Of a stretch of 64,000 nt of DNA, positions 36,563 to 46,067 are shown one piece after another. How positions within the stretch are numbered: the first letter of the stretch is position 1; the number at the start of each line of letters is the position of its first letter. The translations under genes and the position numbers were made by a program. Origin of the DNA: Planctomycetota bacterium (GTDB lineage: Bacteria; Planctomycetota; Planctomycetia; Pirellulales; Pirellulaceae); contig VGZA01000006.1 in NCBI GenBank assembly GCA_016872775.1, positions 1 to 64,000 on the forward strand, written 5' to 3'. The notes beneath the pieces are model-generated. The model was not told the origin of the DNA, ran no database searches, and saw only the letters and a program-made list of their open reading frames with translations.

Positions 36563-39500
36563 GTGTTTGGAAAACTCCCCCATGCTCGCCGTGTCGAATC
36601 ACGGCGGGATCACCGTATCCGTTCGTCCCGCCGGCTGTTTCTCGAATCATTGGAAAACCGCCAGCTTCTGGCCGCTTTCACCCCTGGGAACATCCTGGTA
36701 AGCAGCGCCCCGTTTGACCAGCCGGCAATGCTCTTGGAGTACACGCCAACGGGAGAGCTGGTGCAGTCGGTCGTGGTGCCGCATCCGACCAATTCCAGCA
36801 TCGACAAGGCGCGCGATATCGTCGTGGATCGTTCGGGCAAGGTGGAGATTTACAACGGTTCGTACAATCCGCGTCTGACCACCTTCGACCCGGTTTCCGG
36901 CAGTTTTTCCCACACCAACTTCCCGACGTGGGATACCAGCAGTCACGTGACCTATGGCGGGATTGCGGCTTTGAATGAATTTGTGTTCACCACGGACCAG
37001 CAGGTGCGGGGCGAGCCGGACAGTTCGCGCGGGTTGGTGCGATTCAACGTCGAGAATCTCAATTCGGGGTGGACGCTGAACCCGGCGCCGGACATTGGCG
37101 ACAGCATCGTCAATACGTCGACGTTCATTCCCCATTTGACGGTGCATGGGACGGGGAACGGCAGCGTGGACTATTATTCGTTCACGGTTTCACAAGTTCC
37201 CGCGCGTGGGATATTCGACATCGATCGGGGCGATACCGGGACAACGGACGGATTTCGTTCCGGGCTGCGATTGTTCAACAGTGAGGGGGTGTTGCTGGCG
37301 CAAAACAACGGGGATGTGCCGATCAATGTTGGCGGACTCGGCAGCACCGGCACCGGAGATGCTTACCTGGAATACGAGTTCAGTAAGCTTGGTGATTATC
37401 GAATCCAGGTCGGCAGTTGCTGCCCGTTCGCGGGCGTACCGGTCGGAAGCAGCTACGATCTGCAGTTGTCGCTCGAGCATCATTCGCTGTTCATACCGGC
37501 GGGCAATGGCGAGTTGAACGAGGTCGAACCGAACGATACGTTCTTCACGCCGCAGAACACGGACTCCGCGGAACGGTTTGCGTCGGCGGACGGGAGCGTG
37601 CTGGACGTTGCGGTCGGTCTGGACGGGCTTGTCTACACGTTGATTTACTCCAATTCGCCGACCAGCGGCGGGAACGTCGTCAACGTTTACGATCCGGGAA
37701 CACTGCAGCGGCTTCGTACGATGACATTGGTGGGCGAACACCGAGCGATTGCCGTCGACGCCAGCGGTCTGCTGTATGCGGCCAACCCGGGCCTTGCGCG
37801 TTACGACGCCTCCGGGAACCTGCTTTACCAGATTTCCAGTCCGATCACCGGAATCCTGGCGGATCTCGACATTCGATCCGATGGCACCTTGCTCGTGGCT
37901 TCCAATACCGGGAATATTGCCCTGACGAATACTCGACTGGATGGCGTCGATTTCTTTTCGGCGCGCCCGTCGAATGGCACGACGTTCGCCGCGTTTGTGC
38001 AGGATCCAACGCGTGTACCGCGTGCCACGGATGACATCTTTCGCGTTGCTGAGGATACCAACAATTCGATCCTCAGTGTTCTGATCAACGATCTGGTCGA
38101 CTCGCGCGGTCTGTTGGTGATCGAATCCCTGTCAACGCCCGACCATGGCGGATCGGTGTCCATTGTGGGAGGACGCAGCGTCCGCTATACACCGGCCGCC
38201 GATTTCGTGGGCACGGAGTCATTCCACTATACGGTGCGCGATGGTCTGGGCAGTTTTGCGACCGGGCGTGTGCAGGTTCTGGTTTCGAACGTGAACGAAC
38301 CGCCGGTCGCCAACGGCGATTCGTTTTCCGTGCTGGAAGATTCCGCCGCCATGACTTTCAGCGTTCTGGAGAACGACTCGTTCGCTCCCGATATCGACGA
38401 GGTTTTGACGATCACCGAGGTGAGTGCGGGTTCGAACGGCGCCGAGCTGAAGATTGTCGACGACGGGACGCGGGTCTCGTATCGACCTCGTGCCAACTTT
38501 GCCGGTCTGGATAAGTTCACGTACACCATCAGCGATGGCAATGGCGGCAGGGCCGAGGGAACGGTCACCGTATCGGTCGTGAATACGAACGATAATCCAA
38601 CGGCGGTCGCCGATAACTTGAATGTGCTGCCCGGCAGCGTCAACAACGGGCTGAACGTTCTTGCCAACGACTCCGCGGCGCCGGATTCCGGCGAGACCTT
38701 GACCATCATCCAGGTCACAACGCCTTTGCACGGTACCGCCAAAATTGACAAGAATCGCATTGCCTATACGCCGACGGCGGGCTACATCGGGACCGATTCA
38801 TTCACCTATCGCATCAGCGACGGCAACGGTGGTTTCGCCGAAGCCAGGGCCAATCTCACCGTCGACCTGATCAACAATCCCCCGGTGGCCGACGATGACG
38901 TCTTTAATGTGCGGATCAACAGCAGCGGCCACAATTTCGCCGTTCTCAAGAATGACTCGACCGAACCCGACGCCAACGAAACTCTGACGATCACCGATGT
39001 CACTGTTCCGTCCGCGAACGGCGTTGTCGAGATCGTCAATAATTCGGTCTTGCGTTATTCGCCGGCGATTGCCTTTGCCGGCCTGGAGACGTTCCAATAC
39101 ACGGTTACCGACGGACGTGGCGGGGCCTCGTCGGCCACCGTGTTCGTCAATGTCGGCGACTTCAACAGCGATCCCGCCGCCAATGACGATAATATCGTCG
39201 TGCGGCAAAACGTCGTGCAACTTCAACTCGACGTGCTCGCCAATGACCGCGACCCGGACGGCGACACCATTCGAATCAGTGAGGCGCCGGGGACGTCGCT
39301 GCGCGGAGGCAGTGTGGCGATTACCGAGGATGGCGGCGCCCTGCTGTATACCGCCCCCAGCCCGTTCCTCGGCTCCGACGTTGTCACCTATACCATCTCT
39401 GACGGGCTTGGCGGAAAGGGCTCCGCAACCGTGGCAATTCGAGTCATCGGCTGGCAGAACCCCATCAATCCCCTGGATGTCAACGGCGATACCTGCGTCA

Positions 39501-39976
39501 GCGCCATCGATGTCTCGATCCTGATCAACGAACTGAACCGCCCCTTCATCACCGACGGTCGAGGCAACCTCCCGACACCTCCCCCGGTAGTGACAACGTT
39601 CTACGATGTGAGTGGCGAGGGCTTTCTTACGGCACTCGACCCACTCAAGATCATCAACGAGCTGAATCGTAATCGATCAACATGTGGCCCGAACCTCGGT
39701 TCGGGCGGGGAGGGGGAGTCGTTCGTAGCCCCGGTCGCAACTCCCTCGGTTTCATCCCGTTCACCCTCCGTTCCCGACATCGGCGTGGCAAAGTCGTGGA
39801 ATCCACAGCGTAAAACCGGGCCGCTCGCCGACTACGTATTGCCGCAGCTGTCGAACCCCACAACACGTTCGATCGCAGTTCCCGCCGTCAATCCGCAGCT
39901 CGACGCGGCCCTGAACGACGTCATCGATGCCCTCGCCCGCGATCTGCTGACGCACCGCCGGAAAAACCGGGGGTAG
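36563..39976 (+). CDS. Giant surface protein with PPC-like domain, cadherin-like repeats and type I dockerin
   Basis: A GTG start is preceded by AGAGGGG. The leader carries the planctomycete motif LFLESLENRQLLA (25-37). After a beta-rich, NHL/beta-propeller-like part (DIVVDRSGKVEIYNG, GGIAALNEFVFTTD), residues about 190-315 resemble a pre-peptidase C-terminal (PPC) domain (VDYYSFTVSQVPARGIFDID, GDYRIQVGS). Five cadherin-like repeats follow (about 490-960), each with a core like FSVLEDSAAMTFSVLENDS. Two Ca-binding dockerin repeats are next (NPLDVNGDTCVSAIDVSILI and TFYDVSGEGFLTALDPLKII), each with its NELNR end. The tail has a SGGEGES linker. It is probably secreted and anchored through dockerin-cohesin contact. 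A cohesin-like partner is encoded at 27880-32802. Confidence 0.87.
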   Translation: MFGKLPHARRVESRRDHRIRSSRRLFLESLENRQLLAAFTPGNILVSSAPFDQPAMLLEYTPTGELVQSVVVPHPTNSSIDKARDIVVDRSGKVEIYNGSYNPRLTTFDPVSGSFSHTNFPTWDTSSHVTYGGIAALNEFVFTTDQQVRGEPDSSRGLVRFNVENLNSGWTLNPAPDIGDSIVNTSTFIPHLTVHGTGNGSVDYYSFTVSQVPARGIFDIDRGDTGTTDGFRSGLRLFNSEGVLLAQNNGDVPINVGGLGSTGTGDAYLEYEFSKLGDYRIQVGSCCPFAGVPVGSSYDLQLSLEHHSLFIPAGNGELNEVEPNDTFFTPQNTDSAERFASADGSVLDVAVGLDGLVYTLIYSNSPTSGGNVVNVYDPGTLQRLRTMTLVGEHRAIAVDASGLLYAANPGLARYDASGNLLYQISSPITGILADLDIRSDGTLLVASNTGNIALTNTRLDGVDFFSARPSNGTTFAAFVQDPTRVPRATDDIFRVAEDTNNSILSVLINDLVDSRGLLVIESLSTPDHGGSVSIVGGRSVRYTPAADFVGTESFHYTVRDGLGSFATGRVQVLVSNVNEPPVANGDSFSVLEDSAAMTFSVLENDSFAPDIDEVLTITEVSAGSNGAELKIVDDGTRVSYRPRANFAGLDKFTYTISDGNGGRAEGTVTVSVVNTNDNPTAVADNLNVLPGSVNNGLNVLANDSAAPDSGETLTIIQVTTPLHGTAKIDKNRIAYTPTAGYIGTDSFTYRISDGNGGFAEARANLTVDLINNPPVADDDVFNVRINSSGHNFAVLKNDSTEPDANETLTITDVTVPSANGVVEIVNNSVLRYSPAIAFAGLETFQYTVTDGRGGASSATVFVNVGDFNSDPAANDDNIVVRQNVVQLQLDVLANDRDPDGDTIRISEAPGTSLRGGSVAITEDGGALLYTAPSPFLGSDVVTYTISDGLGGKGSATVAIRVIGWQNPINPLDVNGDTCVSAIDVSILINELNRPFITDGRGNLPTPPPVVTTFYDVSGEGFLTALDPLKIINELNRNRSTCGPNLGSGGEGESFVAPVATPSVSSRSPSVPDIGVAKSWNPQRKTGPLADYVLPQLSNPTTRSIAVPAVNPQLDAALNDVIDALARDLLTHRRKNRG

Positions 39977-40199
39977 TTGCGTCGGGCTCGACGCCGATCC
40001 CGCACTTTTCTGTCGCCCATCGAGAACTGACTCGTTTCTCCGCGCCTTTGCGCCTCCGCGCGAAAACCCATCCTCTCCTCCGTGCGCGAGGATACTCTGC
40101 GCAATAGGCCCCCTGCGAGTGCGGTTGGCGGCGGCGAGACTCGTAACACATAATGTACGTCGCCCGACCCAAAGAAATCGCAACAGGAGCTGTTCCAGG

Positions 40200-40562
40200 A
40201 TGGATGTCAGGAATCTGAACACCGTGCCGGCTTTCACCACCAAAGACGGGTCGGAGATTCGCGAGTTATTAGCGCACCGCAATTCGCTGATCCGCCATCA
40301 AAGTCTGGCGGAAGCGCGGGTCGAACCGGGCTGTACCACCGTGCTGCACTATCACATTCGCACCGAGGAAATTTATTACCTGCTTGCGGGCACCGGCAAG
40401 GTTCGTGTTGGTGAGGAATCGCGTGACGTTGGACCTGGAGACGCGATCGCAATACCGGCCGGACAAATTCACCAGATTACGAATACCGGTGCAAACCCCC
40501 TGGTTTTCCTCTGTTGTTGCGTTCCGGCCTACGAGCACGACGATACGGTACTGATAAGCTAG
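40200..40562 (+). CDS. Cupin domain protein
   Basis: The start ATG at 40200 follows CAGGAG by 10 bases; an upstream in-frame start adds a basic, non-conserved leader. The 120-residue protein is a single cupin. Motif 1 is VLHYHIRTEEIYYLLAGTGKV, giving the H-x-H...E metal ligands and the G-x-G turn. Motif 2 is GDAIAIPAGQIHQITNTGAN, which gives the last His. It likely binds one metal ion; an enzymatic or sugar-isomerase/oxalate-type role cannot be assigned. It is monocistronic and followed by a 12-bp-stem hairpin at 40628-40682. Confidence 0.9.
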   Translation: MDVRNLNTVPAFTTKDGSEIRELLAHRNSLIRHQSLAEARVEPGCTTVLHYHIRTEEIYYLLAGTGKVRVGEESRDVGPGDAIAIPAGQIHQITNTGANPLVFLCCCVPAYEHDDTVLIS

Positions 40563-40627
40563 GAAAAGTGCGGTTATCTCGGATTTCCTATTCTATTTCT
40601 ATGTCCGCAGCCACCGATCATTTCTAG

Positions 40628-40682
40628 GACGAGCGCGCTTGATGAGGGCGCTTGATTAACGCGGTTCATGAGCGCGCTCGTC
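40628..40682. repeat. 12-bp perfect inverted repeat downstream of the cupin gene
   Basis: GACGAGCGCGCT (40628-40639) and AGCGCGCTCGTC (40671-40682) are exact complements with a 31-base loop that itself contains GGGCGC-like strings. No T-run follows, so it is a REP-like element or a factor-dependent processing hairpin rather than a standard intrinsic terminator. Confidence 0.7.
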
Positions 40683-40735
40683 GATGCGTCGTGCATGGAT
40701 TGAGGGTGCCGTCGAGGGAATCACCGAGGGTCGGG

Positions 40736-43183
40736 ATGAGCCATTACTACTTTCGAATTCCCGGTTGGCCTGTGCCAGTGCTGGCAGTCTGCCTGGTCGT
40801 GCTTTCGGTCGTGGCTCCTCGCGAGTGGTGGGCGCACTATGCTCTATTGCGTGAGCAGATGGTGGTAGCACTTCCCGTTCCGGAAGCGGTTGCGGAGCAG
40901 CCGGATCCGCGCGTCTGGGAGCTGGCGGCGCTCGAATCTCCACCCGAATTCGCCAGGGTCGCGCCGCCGGTTTCGGAACGCATCGTTCTCGACCCGTCGA
41001 TCCTGGAGACGCCCGCATTACCGACGCACACTCCCCAGCGGCCCGAATTGCCGATTGAGGACGAGATGCCACCGTCGGACGAAGTGATCAAGCCGCAGCG
41101 ATTGTTGGCTCAGGATTCGGAACCGATCCCGACTTCGCCGGGCTGGCCGCTGCCGATCGCGTTGATCCGGATACTGGAACCGTTAAAAGCCGAACCGGAA
41201 ACGGAAGCCTGGGCGAATGAGCTTGATGGTTTGTTGGAGCGGATGTCGAAGCTGGAATCGTTGACCGATCCTGAATCGGGGCCGATTCTCGATCACCTGG
41301 CGGAGATGACGGTGGGGGCGGAGCAGATGGCAGGTCGCCTGGAGGATCTCCCGCGCTCCCAGTTGTTGCGGGCATCGTATTCCACGACGCGGCGCGTCGC
41401 TCTGTGGCGTTCGATTCATCAGCTTGCGGCATTGGAAGGTCCGCCCGCGGAGCCGGCTCTGCGGCCGGAAGCGCTTCGTCGCGCTGTGGCTCGCGTGGAT
41501 GGACACCTGCGCCAGATCGCGCAGACGAACGTCTGGCGCGAATTTCTGTTGCTGGATCAGGTATCCGCGATCATCAAGGCACCGCAAGTCGACGCGCCGC
41601 GATTTCGCGCCCTCGCTCGCCGCATCCTCTCGCGAATGGATGATCCGGGACTGACGACACAGCAGATCGAGTTTCTGCAGGGGGAGCCGTATCGCGGATT
41701 CACCATGGAGCTGAAACGCTGGGCGATTGAACCGGTCGATTACCGCAGCATGTTGGTCGACCTGGAACGCTATGAACTCGATTTCAACAGCCGCGATGGC
41801 GAACGGGTGGCCCGCAATTATCAGATTCTTCGCTGGTCCAGCGACCCGCATGTCGTGCGTGTCGCCGACCAGTTGAATGCGTTGTACCGCAACGCCAATG
41901 TCCGCATCGCCCTGGCCGGTTCGCTGATCAACCGGCTGCTTCCTCCGCCTCAACAGACGAATGAGGAATCGTACGACAATATTCTGGACGCCGACGTCCA
42001 CAGCTACAGCCAGGCGACGACGAAGTTGCGAGTGACGCTGTTTCCGGACCGGCGGCAATGGCGTTTGAGTCTTGAAGCCAACGGCGAAGTCTACTCCGAT
42101 AGTGAAAGCCGCAAGGGCGTAGCGGCATTCTTCAATCAGGCATTTGGCCGCTTTCAGGCCCGCAAGACGTTGCTGGTCGATCGCCGCGGTGTACGCGTCA
42201 GTGAAGCCGAGGCCGACGCCTCATCGGATTCTTCGCTGCTGGGGTTGGAAACCGATTTTGACGGCGTGCCGTTTCTAAACATGTTGGCACGCTCGATTGC
42301 CAAGCAGCAGTACCACGAGCAATCCGGACAGGCTCGACGGGAAGTCGAAAGCCGCATGGCGTCCCGCGCCAGTGAACGGTTTGATCAGGAAGTGCATCAG
42401 CGCATCGAAAGGGCGGAGAAGGAGTTCAAGAGCAAGGTTCTCAAGCCCTTGCGGGAACTCGACCTCAAGCCGACGGCCGTCGACATGGAGACGACCGACA
42501 AGCGATTGATTGTGCGCGAGCGTCTGGCCGGCGACTTTCAACTCGCCGCCCACACACCGCGTCCGCAAGCCCCCGGTGACAGCCTGCTCAGCATGCAGAT
42601 CCACGAATCGGCCATGAATAACGCACTCGAACATCTTCATCTCGAGCAGCGGTGCACCGATCTGCGCAGCCTTTATCGCGAACTGGCCGACCGCTTCGAA
42701 CGCAAGAGCGTCCCGATTCCTGACGACGTGCCCGACGACGTGGTGGTGCAGTTCGCCGACGAAAACGCGGTGCGCGTGCGTTGCACCGACGGCCGGATCA
42801 CACTCACGATCCAGTTAGCCGAACTGGTCCACGGAAAATCGGAAAAATGGAAGAATTTCGCCGTGCGAGCTCACTATGTCCCGACGGCCAATCAGGTCGA
42901 GGCCAATCTGGTACGGGATGGTGTGATCGAACTGGCGGGTGAGCGATTGAGTCTGCGCGATCAGGTTGCCTTGCGTGCGATCTTCTCCCGTATTCTGTCG
43001 CGCAATCGAACGGTGAGCGTCGTCAACAAGCGGCTCCAAGAGAATCCCCAACTGGCACACCTGATCGTTGGCCAGTTCATCGTTCAGGACGGCTGGATCG
43101 GTGTCGCCATGGTGGGCGATCGGCAGTTCCACGTCGAGGAGCAAACAGCGACGCACGCCAAGCCAAGTCTCTTCCGTAAATAG
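40736..43183 (+). CDS. Large membrane-anchored protein of unknown function
   Basis: The ATG at 40736 (MSHYYFRIPGWPVPVLAVC) gives an 815-residue protein; upstream in-frame starts lie in or near the preceding hairpin. One transmembrane segment (about 9-28) is followed by a Pro-rich linker (about 55-120). The large soluble part has helical stretches (RRAVARVDGHLRQIAQTNVW, RMASRASERFDQEVHQRIER) and mixed alpha/beta regions (TTKLRVTLFPDRRQWRLSLE, VVVQFADENAVRVRCTDGRI). It ends near FRK. I do not recognise a family; the protein reads as authentic and likely conserved in planctomycetes. The topology suggests a cytoplasmic stub and a large periplasmic domain. Neighbours give no clue. Confidence 0.75.
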   Translation: MSHYYFRIPGWPVPVLAVCLVVLSVVAPREWWAHYALLREQMVVALPVPEAVAEQPDPRVWELAALESPPEFARVAPPVSERIVLDPSILETPALPTHTPQRPELPIEDEMPPSDEVIKPQRLLAQDSEPIPTSPGWPLPIALIRILEPLKAEPETEAWANELDGLLERMSKLESLTDPESGPILDHLAEMTVGAEQMAGRLEDLPRSQLLRASYSTTRRVALWRSIHQLAALEGPPAEPALRPEALRRAVARVDGHLRQIAQTNVWREFLLLDQVSAIIKAPQVDAPRFRALARRILSRMDDPGLTTQQIEFLQGEPYRGFTMELKRWAIEPVDYRSMLVDLERYELDFNSRDGERVARNYQILRWSSDPHVVRVADQLNALYRNANVRIALAGSLINRLLPPPQQTNEESYDNILDADVHSYSQATTKLRVTLFPDRRQWRLSLEANGEVYSDSESRKGVAAFFNQAFGRFQARKTLLVDRRGVRVSEAEADASSDSSLLGLETDFDGVPFLNMLARSIAKQQYHEQSGQARREVESRMASRASERFDQEVHQRIERAEKEFKSKVLKPLRELDLKPTAVDMETTDKRLIVRERLAGDFQLAAHTPRPQAPGDSLLSMQIHESAMNNALEHLHLEQRCTDLRSLYRELADRFERKSVPIPDDVPDDVVVQFADENAVRVRCTDGRITLTIQLAELVHGKSEKWKNFAVRAHYVPTANQVEANLVRDGVIELAGERLSLRDQVALRAIFSRILSRNRTVSVVNKRLQENPQLAHLIVGQFIVQDGWIGVAMVGDRQFHVEEQTATHAKPSLFRK

Positions 43184-43271
43184 GCCCCAAAAAAAAACTC
43201 CGTCTCGTACCCGTACCCGGACCGAAGGCGGTTTCAATCCAGAGTACGAGTACGATCGGGAGAAAGCACTC

Positions 43272-45044
43272 CTACTTGCCGTTCGAGAATTCGGGGTAAC
43301 CCAAGGCACCCATTTCCGGGATATCCAGGCCTTGCAACTCGTCTTCGCGGGAGACGCGAAGCGGCACGATCAGGTTACTGACCTTGAACCAGACGAGCGC
43401 CATCAAGCCACCGAAAAGCAGGACGGTCCCGGCACCGGCCAACTGCGCCATGAGCTGCGATGCGTCGCCGTAGAGCAGTCCACGAACACCGTCGGAACCG
43501 TACTTTGCGACGTAATCCTCCCGGATGACGCCGTTCCAGCCGGCACCGTATTTTCCATTGGCGAACAAACCGAGCGCGATCACTCCCCAGGTCCCGTTCA
43601 CGCCATGCACCGAAACCGCGCCCACCGGATCATCGATTCCGACACGATCCCAGAAGAAGACGCTTAAAACCGCCAGGACGCCAGCCACGCCGCCGACGAC
43701 CAGCGCCGCCCAGCTGTCGATGAAGGCGCAAGGCGCGGTGACGCCAACCAGGCCGGCCAGCATGCCGTTGCAGAGCATCGACGGATCGGGCTTCATTCCT
43801 TTGATCATCAATGTCGCCAACGTTGCGATCGCCCCGGCGATCCCAGCCAGCATCGTATTGACAACGACCACACTGATCCGCAGATCGGTGCCGGAGAGGG
43901 TCGATCCGGGGTTAAATCCGAACCAGCCAAAGGCCAGGATGAACGTGCCGACCACCACCATCGGCACGTGGTGGCCCGGAATGGCCTGTGGCTTGCCGTT
44001 GACATATTTGCCGAGCCGCGGGCCGAGGCACCATGCTCCCACCAGCCCGATGATCCCGCCCATCGCGTGGACCACGCCCGATCCCGCGAAATCGACCATG
44101 CCGTGTCCCAGGCTCCAGTTCTTGCCTGCCTGCGCCAACCAGCCGCCGCCCCAGACCCAATTGGCAAACAGACAGTAAGGCAGCGCGATCCAAAGGCTGT
44201 AGAGGCAGAAGTTCTTCCAACTCCAGCGCTCGCACATGCTGCCGGTCGGGATGGTCGCGGTGGTATCCATGAAGACCATCATGAAGAAGAACATTGCCAT
44301 CACGCTTACATCGTCCAAGCCGTTCAGAAAGAATCCCTTCGTACCCATCAAGCCGTAGCTGAAAACGCCGGGAGTCGAAGGGTCGCCGCCGATTCCAATT
44401 CCCTCATTCAAAAGCGACAGCCCTGGACCCAGCGACGCGTACCAGCCTGGCGCTACCGGACCGTTGAACCAGTTACCCCATCCCAGGGCAAAGCCATAGA
44501 CATAGAAAGCAATGCAGCCGAGCGGATAGACCATGAAGTTCATCGCCACGGTGTGTGCCGCGTTCTTCGAGCGTACCAGGCCCGTTTCAACCATTGCGAA
44601 TCCGGCCTGCATGAACATCACCAGAAATCCGGCGATCAACACCCAGACCATATTGATCGAGAAAAGGTTGTGCGCGACCCGATCGTAGACATCCGAAAGC
44701 GACATCGATTGCGGCAGGTCACCTTTGCCATCTCCGGCGGGCGTGGCCCAGGCACCGGCGGCCGCGCCGGTCGCATCGGGCCAGACAGGTTTCGTTGGAT
44801 CAGGATTGGTCCCCGAGAAGTAGGGAGGCAAAACCGGTGGGGGCACCGCGGTCTCCGCCGCGGCGGCCGATTCGGGCGCCGTCGCCGGTGCATCGGTTGT
44901 CGCCGGTGCATCGGTTGTCGCCGCGGGCGCGTTGGATTGCGGCACCGCCGAATCCTGCCCCAACACGAATCCAACCCATCCTAAAAAAAAGAGCCCTAGA
45001 AAGATCTGCCGAACGCGCCGCCGCTTGTTGAGATCCAACAACAT
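43272..45044 (-). CDS. amt: Ammonium transporter (Amt family)
   Basis: The ATG at 45044 has AAGGTGA 8 bases upstream. The 590-residue protein has a cleavable-looking leader (QIFLGLFFLGWVGFVLGQ), then a linker of about 85 residues with Ala/Pro/Thr repeats (TTDAPATTDAPATAPESAAA). The Amt channel domain follows with about 11 membrane helices. Landmarks are MQAGFAMVETGLVRSKNAAHT, the pore His in VDFAGSGVVHAMGGIIGL and the second His in DDPVGAVSVHGVNGTWGV. It carries ammonium across the inner membrane. The P-II gene is divergent at 45651, and each gene has a sigma-54-like site upstream, as expected for nitrogen-starvation control. Confidence 0.95.
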   Translation of the reverse strand: MLLDLNKRRRVRQIFLGLFFLGWVGFVLGQDSAVPQSNAPAATTDAPATTDAPATAPESAAAAETAVPPPVLPPYFSGTNPDPTKPVWPDATGAAAGAWATPAGDGKGDLPQSMSLSDVYDRVAHNLFSINMVWVLIAGFLVMFMQAGFAMVETGLVRSKNAAHTVAMNFMVYPLGCIAFYVYGFALGWGNWFNGPVAPGWYASLGPGLSLLNEGIGIGGDPSTPGVFSYGLMGTKGFFLNGLDDVSVMAMFFFMMVFMDTTATIPTGSMCERWSWKNFCLYSLWIALPYCLFANWVWGGGWLAQAGKNWSLGHGMVDFAGSGVVHAMGGIIGLVGAWCLGPRLGKYVNGKPQAIPGHHVPMVVVGTFILAFGWFGFNPGSTLSGTDLRISVVVVNTMLAGIAGAIATLATLMIKGMKPDPSMLCNGMLAGLVGVTAPCAFIDSWAALVVGGVAGVLAVLSVFFWDRVGIDDPVGAVSVHGVNGTWGVIALGLFANGKYGAGWNGVIREDYVAKYGSDGVRGLLYGDASQLMAQLAGAGTVLLFGGLMALVWFKVSNLIVPLRVSREDELQGLDIPEMGALGYPEFSNGK

Positions 45045-45154
45045 CGTTAGGTCACCTTATCCTCAGCCAAAAAACGTCGCCCATGGACGAACTCACTCCG
45101 CCACGATCGCAAACATACGACCGACCATGAACAACAACACGGTCAGGCTGACAA

Positions 45155-45170
45155 TGCACGGCTCATGCCA
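45155..45170 (-). promoter_or_regulatory. Candidate sigma-54 promoter for amt
   Basis: On the minus strand the sequence TGGCATGAGCCGTGCA matches the -24/-12 consensus TGGCACG-N4-TTGCW with two mismatches and keeps the essential GG and GC 12 bases apart. A transcript would start near 45143, about 100 bases before the amt ATG. Confidence 0.45.
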
Positions 45171-45540
45171 ACCGCACGGCGCTCCGCGCAGGTTGTCCGT
45201 CCAATCCATGCTCCATACATGAGTTAACGCTGCCGCGCGGAAACCGAAAATTCTTCGCCGTTGTAATCGCTTTCGCAGACTGCCTGCCCTCTAAGCAGTC
45301 ATTGACCGATTCGGCAGCAAACGACGCATGCAGATCGGCGAAGTGCTGGTCCGCTGAATTTTTCCTTCGACGCCAGCGCGAGGGCGCCGACGGCGAAGGG
45401 CGAACTTTCGCTGGTACGAATTTGCGGGAAAACCGGCGGAAAACAGCGGAATTCCAGCGGCATCCGCCGCCCGTTGAAGGATTGTCCGTCCTCGGTGCCT
45501 CCGCACCATGGTCCGAATTTGCGGCCGGGATCGCGGTCGA

Positions 45541-45556
45541 CGGCACGATTGCTGCA
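45541..45556 (+). promoter_or_regulatory. Candidate sigma-54 promoter for the P-II gene
   Basis: CGGCACGATTGCTGCA matches the consensus TGGCACG-N4-TTGCW at all positions except the first and one T of the -12 element, with GG and GC correctly spaced. The start would be near 45568, about 83 bases before the P-II ATG. The rest of the 606-base amt/P-II gap shows no convincing gene. Confidence 0.5.
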
Positions 45557-45614
45557 TATTAGGCCCCGACTGCATTTTGCTGGCTTGTCGAGCGGCAGAG
45601 TGAACTGCCAATAA

Positions 45615-45989
<375 letters not shown>

Positions 45990-46067
45990 CCTGGGAGAGT
46001 CCGACGCATCGCGCGAACCTGATGGCGAGGCACGCAAAGCCTCGACGTGGGTCCCGCTCCGTTTCCC

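Noticed and set aside
39977-40199. Possible gene or terminator after the dockerin protein
   Set aside because: The segment CTCCGCGCCTTTGCGCCTCCGCG resembles a common GC-rich intergenic string; no stem with a T-run and no coding frame were found.
45163-45546. A 127-codon minus-strand frame in the amt/P-II gap
   Set aside because: It covers the predicted regulatory region, lacks a ribosome site and has no motif.
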